Assembly (NCBI GenBank): GCA_002348225.1
Contig: DEAP01000046.1
Coordinates: forward strand, 451-11,494
DNA length: 11,044 nt
DNA from: Dehalococcoidia bacterium UBA2979
Lineage (GTDB): Bacteria; Chloroflexota; Dehalococcoidia; UBA2979
Direction of reading: 5' to 3'
Part shown: one piece after another, positions 6,103 to 11,044 of the stretch
Layout of the letters: each line of letters begins with the position of its first letter
Numbering within the stretch: the stretch's first letter is position 1
Position numbers and translations under genes: made by a program
The notes under the pieces: generated by a model
What the model was told of the DNA's origin: nothing
What the model saw: only the letters and a program-made list of their open reading frames with translations
Databases searched by the model: none

Positions 6103-6630
6103 ATGGTTAGAGAGCGCAGTAACAACGAAGACCAAGGTGACGATTCGGGAGGACTGATCGAGAAAGTAGTCTTCATCAACCGAGTAGCCACGGTTGTTAA
6201 GGGTGGTAGGCGTTTCTCCTTTACGGCTGTAGTTGTAGTTGGAGATGGAGAAGGAAACGTTGGGTTTGGCATGGGCCGAGCCAATGAGGTACCCGATGCT
6301 ATTAGAAAAGGCGGGGTTATCGCCAAAAGAGAAATGGAAAATATTTCTCTGAAGGCAGGTACCTTGTCTCATGAATTGGACACTACGTTCAAATCAAGTC
6401 GAGTTGTTATGCTTCCGGCTGCACCTGGAACAGGAATCATAGCCGGAGCTGCTGTAAGGGCGGTCATGGAATGTGCCGGTGTTACTGATGTATTAACCAA
6501 AATTTATGGTTCCACTAATCCAATGAATGTAGTAACAGCGACGATCAAAGGTTTGCAATCATTGAGAAATCCCGAAGAAGTCAGAGCTATGCGATTGGAA
6601 TTGGCTCGAGCAGCATCTGACTCGGAGTAA
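6103..6630 (+). CDS. rpsE: 30S ribosomal protein S5
   Basis: S5 lies at the mRNA entry site, influences decoding accuracy and is a known site of spectinomycin-resistance changes. The 175-residue product has the S5 double-stranded-RNA-binding fold first (VVFINRVATVVKGGRRFSFTA, about 22-42, including the conserved loop). VVVVGDGEGNVGFGMGRANEVPDAIRKG follows, then the second domain with PAAPGTGIIAGAAVRAVME (105-123), VLTKIYGSTNP (130-140) and the closing LRNPEEVRAMR. The loop linked to spectinomycin shows no deletion. The segment FKSSRVVMLP replaces the more usual GASKVLLKP. AGGTGA at 6092-6097 is five bases before the ATG. The stop is TAA. Confidence 0.97.
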   Translation: MVRERSNNEDQGDDSGGLIEKVVFINRVATVVKGGRRFSFTAVVVVGDGEGNVGFGMGRANEVPDAIRKGGVIAKREMENISLKAGTLSHELDTTFKSSRVVMLPAAPGTGIIAGAAVRAVMECAGVTDVLTKIYGSTNPMNVVTATIKGLQSLRNPEEVRAMRLELARAASDSE

Positions 6631-6647
6631 TTGGATAAAATTGAAAT

Positions 6648-6830
6648 ATGGCAAAGATAAAAATTACCTACACAAAGTCCTCAATTGGCTATCCAGCCAA
6701 TCAAAAAGCCACAGTACGGGCATTGGGTCTAAGGAAAATTAGACAAATTGCAGAGCATGAGGATACGCCAGAGATTCGAGGGATGATTCAGACCGTGAGT
6801 CATTTGGTTGAAGTCGAAGAGGCGGTTTAA
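6648..6830 (+). CDS. rpmD: 50S ribosomal protein L30
   Basis: L30 is a small large-subunit protein with a ferredoxin-like fold. The 60-residue length is standard. It opens MAKIKITYTKSSIGYPANQKATVRALGLRKI in segments typical of the family (KITYTKSSIG, then the TVRALGLRKIRQ motif). It ends with the usual MIQTVSHLVEVEE. No clear Shine-Dalgarno precedes the ATG; the nearest GGAG (6624-6627) is 20 bases away. The TAA stop directly abuts the rplO ATG with no intervening base. Not all bacteria keep rpmD; its place between rpsE and rplO is the canonical one. Confidence 0.95.
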   Translation: MAKIKITYTKSSIGYPANQKATVRALGLRKIRQIAEHEDTPEIRGMIQTVSHLVEVEEAV

Positions 6831-7346
6831 ATGTCAGACAGCGATATCTCAAAATCATCGGATGGACTTTCCCAGCCGGACGGTGCAAAACATTCCAAGA
6901 AGAGAGTTGGTCGTGGGAAGGCTTCAGGGCAAGGGACCTATGCAGGCAAAGGGCTCAAGGGTCAAAAGGCCCGTTCGGGTGGAGGTGTGAGACCCGGTTT
7001 TGAAGGTGGTCAGACGCCTCTAGTGAGGAGGCTTCCCCGGACGAGGGGATTCCGTAATTTCAGCAGGATAGAATACCAGCCAATTAATCTAGTAACTTTG
7101 GAGAACAGATTTGCATCTGGTGCTAGCGTGGATCCAGAAAGTTTAGCTTCCCTTGGGCTTATCAAGAATGCTGATGTGGCTTTTAAGATTTTGGGTGCTG
7201 GTGAGCTAGAAAAATCCCTTAATGTGACGGCTCCGCGATTTTCTAGAACCGCGAAGTCAGCTATCGAGGCGGCGGGAGGCTCATGTACCGAAACTGCTCC
7301 CCCTGATAAGAAGGTCAGAAACCGGAAACATCTGAGACAAGATTAA
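6831..7346 (+). CDS. rplO: 50S ribosomal protein L15
   Basis: L15 is a late-assembly large-subunit protein with an extended glycine- and arginine-rich arm that threads through 23S rRNA. Its hallmark is clear: KKRVGRGKASGQG (23-35), GLKGQKARSGGG (41-52), GFEGGQTPLVRRLPRTRGFRN (57-76). It then has the C-terminal domain with NLVTLENRF and PRFSRTAKSAIEAAGG. At 171 residues it is somewhat longer than the usual 145-155. About 8 extra Ser/Asp-rich residues stand at the N-terminus and about 20 polar or basic residues follow AAGG at the C-terminus. The start ATG is contiguous with the rpmD stop, and AAGAGG at 6817-6822 is eight bases upstream. The stop is TAA, 39 bases before secY. Confidence 0.96.
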   Translation: MSDSDISKSSDGLSQPDGAKHSKKRVGRGKASGQGTYAGKGLKGQKARSGGGVRPGFEGGQTPLVRRLPRTRGFRNFSRIEYQPINLVTLENRFASGASVDPESLASLGLIKNADVAFKILGAGELEKSLNVTAPRFSRTAKSAIEAAGGSCTETAPPDKKVRNRKHLRQD

Positions 7347-7369
7347 TTCCCCAGCATTCTTGATGCGGA

Positions 7370-7382
7370 GAAAGGAGCTTTC
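7370..7382 (+). promoter_or_regulatory. secY Shine-Dalgarno inside a small hairpin
   Basis: GAAAG at 7370-7374 can pair with CTTTC at 7378-7382, leaving the loop GAG. The Shine-Dalgarno AAAGGAG (7371-7377) is therefore in the stem and loop, eight bases before a TTG start at 7386. A second weak stem, GCAT 7354-7357 with ATGC 7363-7366, lies just upstream. The site decides the TTG as start, because the next ATG (7398) would be 20 bases away. Confidence 0.45.
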
Positions 7383-7385
7383 CTC

Positions 7386-8726
7386 TTGGCCATAGCGATG
7401 CCCGACTCAGGGTCCCGAGATTCGAAGGTTCCAGCACTGTTACAGGCCGGTATGGCTGGTCTTATGCAACCAGACGTGCGTAACAAGATCCTGTTTACGT
7501 TAGGAATGCTCATAATATTCAGATTTGTTGCTCATGTTCCGGTACCTGGAGTGGATGCTGACCGTCTCAGCGATACCTTTGACAATAACGCTGTGTTGGG
7601 TTTTCTGAACATTTTTTCCGGCGGGGCGCTTCAAAATCTATCAGTGGCGGCCTTGGGTGTATATCCGTTTATTACAGCTAGCATTGTTATGCAATTGGCT
7701 ACTCCAATTATTCCGAGATTGAGACAAATTCAATCAGAGGGTGAGGCCGGCCGGCAGAAGATACAGGCATACACCCACTGGCTGTGCGTTCCATTGGCTC
7801 TTTTTCAGGGATATGCACAGTTGCAAATTATTTCATCACTAGGTGGATACGATGGTCTAGGGTTTGACCTGACTGGGATAGCTACCTTAGTTTCTCTTGT
7901 AGCTGGGACGATGTTCTTGGTTTGGCTTGGGGAATTGATTTCTGAGCAAGGCATTGGCAATGGAATCTCATTGATTATCTTGGGTGGTATCGTGGCGAGT
8001 CTTCCAGGCCTCCTTTCGGGCGGGTTGTTTGGGGGGAATTCTTCTGCCACAGGGGGTATTCTTCTACTCGCAGTTGTAGTTCTGGCGATAGTTGCTTTAA
8101 TTGTTCTTTTTCAGGAAGCTCAGCGTCGGATACCTGTTCAGTATGCAAGATCCCAATTCCGCGGAGGCAGAATGTATAGGCAGCAGTCACAGAGTTATAT
8201 CCCATTGCGCGTAAACAGCGCTGGAATGATTCCGTTGATATTCGCTACCTCGATAATGATTTTTCCGCCCGTATTCTCCCAGTTTATTGCTGAGACGGCT
8301 GACGTCGGGTGGATCCGTTCAGTGGCCTCGTGGTTCCAAGTATATTTGTCACCGACAGGTCTGCTTTACTGGATGGGGACGTTTCTTCTAGTAGTTCTGT
8401 TTGCGTTCTTCTACACAATGGTGATGTTTCAACAGCAGAATTTAGCCGAAAATTTACAACAGCAAGGTGGATTCGTACCAGGCATAAGACCTGGTCGACC
8501 AACGCAAGAATACATCACACGGGTTTTAGTAAGGATTACATGGGGAGGAGCCCTTTTTCTAGGTTTTATTGCCATTATTCCATTCTTGGCTACAGGACTA
8601 ACAAACGTTAACCAGCTGCAGATAAGTGCGGCCGGTCTGTTGATTGTGGTGGGTGTGGTTATAGACACTATGCGACAAATAGAGGCCCAGATGGTCCAAA
8701 GGAATTATGAAGGGTTTGTTTCCTGA
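7386..8726 (+). CDS. secY: Preprotein translocase subunit SecY
   Basis: SecY is the pore-forming subunit of the SecYEG channel, which moves unfolded proteins across, and inserts proteins into, the cytoplasmic membrane. The 446 residues give about ten hydrophobic segments (roughly 34-50, 84-105, 128-150, 161-183, 190-210, 224-243, 274-298, 325-347, 379-401, 411-427), the family topology. Recognisable motifs are FSGGALQNLSVAALGVYPFI (77-96), ASIVMQL, GIGNGISLI (189-197), the cytosolic loop with GIRPGRPTQEYI (366-377, its conserved Arg contacts SecA or ribosome) and the C-terminal IEAQMVQRNYEGF. The start is TTG, chosen on the AAAGGAG site eight bases upstream. The TGA stop overlaps adk by one base. 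secY after rplO is the standard order. Confidence 0.98.
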   Translation: MAIAMPDSGSRDSKVPALLQAGMAGLMQPDVRNKILFTLGMLIIFRFVAHVPVPGVDADRLSDTFDNNAVLGFLNIFSGGALQNLSVAALGVYPFITASIVMQLATPIIPRLRQIQSEGEAGRQKIQAYTHWLCVPLALFQGYAQLQIISSLGGYDGLGFDLTGIATLVSLVAGTMFLVWLGELISEQGIGNGISLIILGGIVASLPGLLSGGLFGGNSSATGGILLLAVVVLAIVALIVLFQEAQRRIPVQYARSQFRGGRMYRQQSQSYIPLRVNSAGMIPLIFATSIMIFPPVFSQFIAETADVGWIRSVASWFQVYLSPTGLLYWMGTFLLVVLFAFFYTMVMFQQQNLAENLQQQGGFVPGIRPGRPTQEYITRVLVRITWGGALFLGFIAIIPFLATGLTNVNQLQISAAGLLIVVGVVIDTMRQIEAQMVQRNYEGFVS

Positions 8727-9379
8727 TGGTGCAATGTGTGCTACTTGGCTTGCCTGGCGCCGGAAAAGGCACGCAGGCCTCAAATATATCTTCTGCAAGA
8801 GAACTTTTACATATATCGACTGGCGATATGTTTAGGGAGGCTGCAGCAGCCGGGACGGAACTAGGTCTGCAGGCTCAGGAATATATGTCTAGAGGGGATC
8901 TTGTCCCTGATGAGGTGACGATCGGAATGCTTCTCGAGCGTATCAGCCAGCCGGACGCGATCGCTGGATTTATGCTAGACGGATTTCCACGCACTCTTCC
9001 CCAGGCATCGGCGCTGGACCAGGCTCTTGCGGCTCAGGGTAGTGAAATTGACACAGTCCCATACATAAGAGTACCTGAAGAACTTTTGATGGATCGGCTG
9101 ACAGGTCGTTGGAGCTGTCCGGAATGTTCCGATATTTATCACACTGTGACCAGGCCGCCGAAGGTAGAGCAAATCTGTGATAGCTGCCCCTCGCCTCTAG
9201 TCCAACGAGCAGACGATCAGCCCGATACAGTGAAGGCTCGGTTGGATACGAATCGAGAATGGACCGAATCCTTAGCTGAGTACTACGAAGCGCAGGGAAA
9301 ACTTCGACTAATTGATGGAACAGGTGCGCCTGAAGATATCACGAAACGGATTTTGGAGACTCTCGATGCGACTGGCTAG
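8726..9379 (+). CDS. adk: Adenylate kinase, zinc-type LID
   Basis: Adenylate kinase catalyses the reversible reaction ATP + AMP = 2 ADP in the cytoplasm. The 217 residues start with the P-loop GLPGAGKGTQ (8-17), then ISTGDMFR (30-37) and DGFPRT (85-90) of the AMP-binding region. The LID domain has four cysteines, C131/C134 and C151/C154, the zinc-binding pattern of many Gram-positive and Chloroflexi enzymes. RADDQPDTVKARL (161-173) follows with the conserved arginines. The LID departs from the usual form: TGRW replaces TGRR before the first cysteines, and CPSPL replaces CGGxL after the last. The ATG shares one base with the secY stop; AGGG at 8711-8714 is 11 bases upstream. The stop is TAG. 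Confidence 0.97.
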   Translation: MVQCVLLGLPGAGKGTQASNISSARELLHISTGDMFREAAAAGTELGLQAQEYMSRGDLVPDEVTIGMLLERISQPDAIAGFMLDGFPRTLPQASALDQALAAQGSEIDTVPYIRVPEELLMDRLTGRWSCPECSDIYHTVTRPPKVEQICDSCPSPLVQRADDQPDTVKARLDTNREWTESLAEYYEAQGKLRLIDGTGAPEDITKRILETLDATG

Positions 9380-9394
9380 AGAGAGATTTAGCTA

Positions 9395-9423
9395 GTGACT
9401 GTTCGGGGAGCGACATGTATGAT
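9395..9423 (+). promoter_or_regulatory. Promoter candidate between adk and map
   Basis: GTGACT at 9395-9400 (four of six to TTGACA) and TATGAT at 9418-9423 (five of six to TATAAT) are 17 bases apart. They lie within the 95-base adk-map gap, the second longest in the window. It could add transcription of map, infA, rpmJ and the alpha-operon genes beyond. No other sign supports it. Confidence 0.3.
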
Positions 9424-9474
9424 TAATGATCTGGTCTCAAAGACTGGATTTTATAGGGCGGGGTACTGTTTGTC

Positions 9475-10239
9475 ATGCCTGTAACTATAAAGTCTCAAAA
9501 TGAGATCGATATCATGCGTTCTGCGGGTGGTATTAATGCCGAAGTACGGGAAATTTTACGAGAAAATATTTCCCCAGGCATTACTGGATTTGAGTTGGAT
9601 CGCCTTGCGCAAGAGGCGATCAAAGCTCGGGGTGCTATTGCCACTTTTCTGGGGTATAGCCCATGGGGTAAACCCCCGTATCCGGGCGCGATTTGTTTTT
9701 CAGTAAATGAGGTGTTGGTTCATGGTTTGCCAGGGAATCAAAGACTTGAAGAGGGTGATTTAGTGAGCATAGATCTCGGAGTAACGTACCAAGGATATGT
9801 ATCTGATGCTGCCTTTACGGTGGGTGTCGGTGTGGTCTCTGAGGAGGCACGATCTTTAATGGAGATTACCGAAGAATCTCTTGTACAAGGGATTTCTGTA
9901 GCTACTGTGGGTAACCGCATAGGGGATATTTCCCAAACAATTGGTGCTTGCGGTGAGAAATCTTCTTTGGGAATTATTCGCGGCTACGGCGGCCACGGTG
10001 TGGGGCGAGAGATGCATGAGGAGCCTCATATACCCAATCATGGCCGCAAGGGAACTGGCTTGGAGCTCCGTCGCGGTATGGTGGTGGCTCTGGAACCAAT
10101 GTTCTGTATAGGAGACCCGGCTACTCATGAGCTCGAGGACGAGTGGTCCGTAGCAATTTCTGACGGATCATTATCGGCTCACTTCGAACACACGGTGGCT
10201 ATTACTGATAATGGACCGGAGGTACTGACCCGGTCTTAG
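9475..10239 (+). CDS. map: Methionine aminopeptidase, type I
   Basis: This enzyme removes the initiator methionine from nascent proteins in the cytosol, using two metal ions. The 254-residue length is that of the simple bacterial type I enzyme. All five expected metal ligands are visible: D100 (in SIDLG), D111 (SDAAFT), H174 (GGHGVG), E207 (ALEPM) and E238 (FEHT). The catalytic-site histidines H83 (VLVHGLP) and H181 (REMHEEP) are also present. The N-terminal IKSQNEIDIMRSAGGI matches the family. The start has a G-rich stretch at 9456-9463 about 11 bases upstream; an in-frame TAG at 9454-9456 rules out much longer forms. The stop is TAG and infA follows after 15 bases. Confidence 0.97.
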   Translation: MPVTIKSQNEIDIMRSAGGINAEVREILRENISPGITGFELDRLAQEAIKARGAIATFLGYSPWGKPPYPGAICFSVNEVLVHGLPGNQRLEEGDLVSIDLGVTYQGYVSDAAFTVGVGVVSEEARSLMEITEESLVQGISVATVGNRIGDISQTIGACGEKSSLGIIRGYGGHGVGREMHEEPHIPNHGRKGTGLELRRGMVVALEPMFCIGDPATHELEDEWSVAISDGSLSAHFEHTVAITDNGPEVLTRS

Positions 10240-10254
10240 GCTCGGTTCTGAATT

Positions 10255-10527
10255 ATGGCTAGATCATCAAAGAAAAAACAGCCCGCAAATAATGAAGAAG
10301 CGAGAGCTGAGAAAAAGAAAGAGGTAATCGAAGTTGAAGGGATAGTTAAAACTGCTCTACCGAACGCCATGTTCGAAGTAGAGCTTCCCAATGAGCACCG
10401 AGTACTAGCTGGTATTTCAGGGCGGATGAGGATGAACTACATTCGTATTTTGTTGGGTGACAGGGTGTTGGTCGAGCTTAGTCCATATGACCTTACCCGA
10501 GGGCGAATCACGTATAGGTTCCGCTAG
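10255..10527 (+). CDS. infA: Translation initiation factor IF-1 with N-terminal extension
   Basis: IF-1 binds the A site of the 30S subunit during initiation and acts with IF-2 and IF-3. The S1-like OB fold is clear: EVIEVEGIVKTALPNAMFEVEL (23-44), SGRMRMNYIRILLGDRV (55-71), VELSPYDLTRGRITYRFR (73-90). Bacterial IF-1 is usually 70-75 residues; this one has 90. The extra 18 or so form a charged, lysine-rich, probably disordered N-terminus (KKK at 6-8 and KKK at 20-22). No alternative start codon exists between the ATG and the conserved core, so the extension is not a start-site error. Gly stands in LAGISG where His is usual. No clear Shine-Dalgarno precedes the ATG. The stop is TAG. Confidence 0.96.
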   Translation: MARSSKKKQPANNEEARAEKKKEVIEVEGIVKTALPNAMFEVELPNEHRVLAGISGRMRMNYIRILLGDRVLVELSPYDLTRGRITYRFR

Positions 10528-10543
10528 CCCTAGCTGTGACAAA

Positions 10544-10548
10544 GAGGG
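10544..10548 (+). promoter_or_regulatory. Shine-Dalgarno deciding the rpmJ start
   Basis: GAGGG lies seven bases before the ATG at 10556. Together with the exact 37-residue family length, this decides the start over the in-frame GTG inside infA. Confidence 0.65.
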
Positions 10549-10555
10549 AAATTCG

Positions 10556-10669
10556 ATGAAAGTAAGTGCTTCAGTAAAAAAACGATGCAGCAAGTGTCAG
10601 GTCATTAAGCGCAGAGGCCGTATAAGAGTGATTTGCGAGACTAAGCGTCATAAGCAGCGACAGGGATAG
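10556..10669 (+). CDS. rpmJ: 50S ribosomal protein L36, zinc-binding form
   Basis: L36 is the smallest large-subunit protein and helps stabilise 23S rRNA near the factor-binding region. The 37-residue product opens MKVSASVKKRCSKC and ends RHKQRQG. It has the zinc ligands C11, C14, C27 and H32 in the standard CCCH pattern. The start is the ATG at 10556, with GAGGG at 10544-10548 seven bases upstream. A GTG at 10457 in the same frame lies inside infA and would add unrelated residues, so it is rejected. It lies between infA and rpsM, the usual alpha-operon order. The stop is TAG. Confidence 0.97.
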   Translation: MKVSASVKKRCSKCQVIKRRGRIRVICETKRHKQRQG

Positions 10670-10696
10670 AGAATTTTATGATTTCAGGAGTTATCA

Positions 10697-11044
10697 ATGG
10701 CTAGAATTGCAGGGGTCGACTTACCAAGAGAGAAACAGATTATGTTTGCTCTCCCTTATATTTATGGTATTGGTCGTCCGACCGCAAAATTAATATGTAC
10801 TCAAGCAAGTGTCGAGCCGGATAAAATCGTGTCCGAACTGGATGATGATGAGATTGCGAGATTGAGATCAATTATTGATAATAACGATGATTTTGAGGGA
10901 GGACTTAGACGGTCCGTACGTTCAAATATACAGCGTTTGATAGAGATCAATTCTTATAGAGGTAGTAGGCATAGGCGGGGCTTACCGGTCAGAGGTCAGC
11001 GAACAAAGACTAACGCCCGTACCCGTAGAGGTGCACGTCGTACA
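10697..11044 (+). CDS. rpsM: 30S ribosomal protein S13, C-terminal end missing
   Basis: S13 lies in the head of the small subunit, touches P-site tRNA and forms bridges to L5 and the large subunit. The frame is open to the window edge, giving 116 residues. The usual length is about 121-126, so only a short basic tail is missing. It opens MARIAGVDLPREKQI and has the helix-two-turns-helix motif with YIYGIGRPTAKLI (about 22-34). The signature RGSRHRRGLPVRGQRTKTNARTRRG follows. EGGLRR replaces the nearly invariant EGDLRR. AGGAG at 10686-10690 is six bases before the ATG. By the usual order rpsK, rpsD, rpoA and rplQ should follow outside the window. Confidence 0.97.
   Translation, partial: MARIAGVDLPREKQIMFALPYIYGIGRPTAKLICTQASVEPDKIVSELDDDEIARLRSIIDNNDDFEGGLRRSVRSNIQRLIEINSYRGSRHRRGLPVRGQRTKTNARTRRGARRT

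Noticed and set aside
8309..8611. 100-codon open frame inside secY in another frame
   Set aside because: The SecY frame is conserved throughout this stretch, and the alternative reading shows no family motif.
9856..10128. 90-codon minus-strand open frame opposite map
   Set aside because: It is a shadow of the map coding sequence, where metal ligands fix the true frame.
10457..10555. GTG inside infA as a start for rpmJ
   Set aside because: The extra residues are an out-of-frame reading of infA; the ATG at 10556 gives the exact L36 length with a Shine-Dalgarno.
1..11044. A novel defence, mobile or biosynthetic system
   Set aside because: Every base outside short gaps belongs to a recognised housekeeping gene in canonical order. 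No accessory gene, repeat array or integration mark is visible.

Overview
This window is one continuous, all plus-strand stretch of a bacterial S10-spc-alpha ribosomal protein supercluster. The order is rplB (3' part), rpsS, rplV, rpsC, rplP, rpmC, rpsQ, rplN, rplX, rplE, rpsN, rpsH, rplF, rplR, rpsE, rpmD, rplO, secY, adk, map, infA, rpmJ, rpsM (5' part). Every gene was identified from family motifs in its translation. Nothing foreign is inserted: I see no mobile element, tRNA, rRNA, CRISPR array or convincing Rho-independent terminator, and no minus-strand gene.

Organism. The protein set is bacterial. Base composition is roughly balanced, AGA/AGG are common arginine codons, the adenylate kinase has a zinc-type LID, SecY ends in the RNYEGF motif also seen in Gram-positive and Chloroflexi SecY, L24 and L36 have zinc-ribbon cysteines, and S14 is the long zinc-less form. 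I lean weakly towards an uncultivated lineage related to Chloroflexota (Dehalococcoidia or SAR202-like). This is a guess from sequence style, not a placement.

Layout. Positions 1-3088 hold the end of the S10 operon (L2, S19, L22, S3, L16, L29, S17). Positions 3085-8726 hold the spc operon (L14 to SecY), fused to the S10 block by a 4-base stop/start overlap with no room for a separate promoter. Positions 8726-11044 hold adk, map, infA, rpmJ and the start of rpsM. Neighbouring genes overlap by 1 or 4 bases, abut, or are separated by 3-42 bases. The two exceptions are 131 bases between rpsH and rplF and 95 bases between adk and map. Both may hold weak internal promoters.

How the genes work together. 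The ribosomal proteins build both subunits. IF1 helps start translation. Methionine aminopeptidase trims nascent chains. SecY is the membrane channel for secreted and membrane proteins. Adenylate kinase balances adenine nucleotides. Tight packing suggests co-transcription and translational coupling.

Novelty. I found no undescribed system. The points worth a second look are modest: a long acidic C-terminal tail on S17 with an internal repeat, a lysine-rich N-terminal extension on IF1, a TTG-started secY whose Shine-Dalgarno lies in a small hairpin, the unusual rpsH-rplF gap, and a stop-codon pattern in which all five TGA stops fall in stop/start overlaps.
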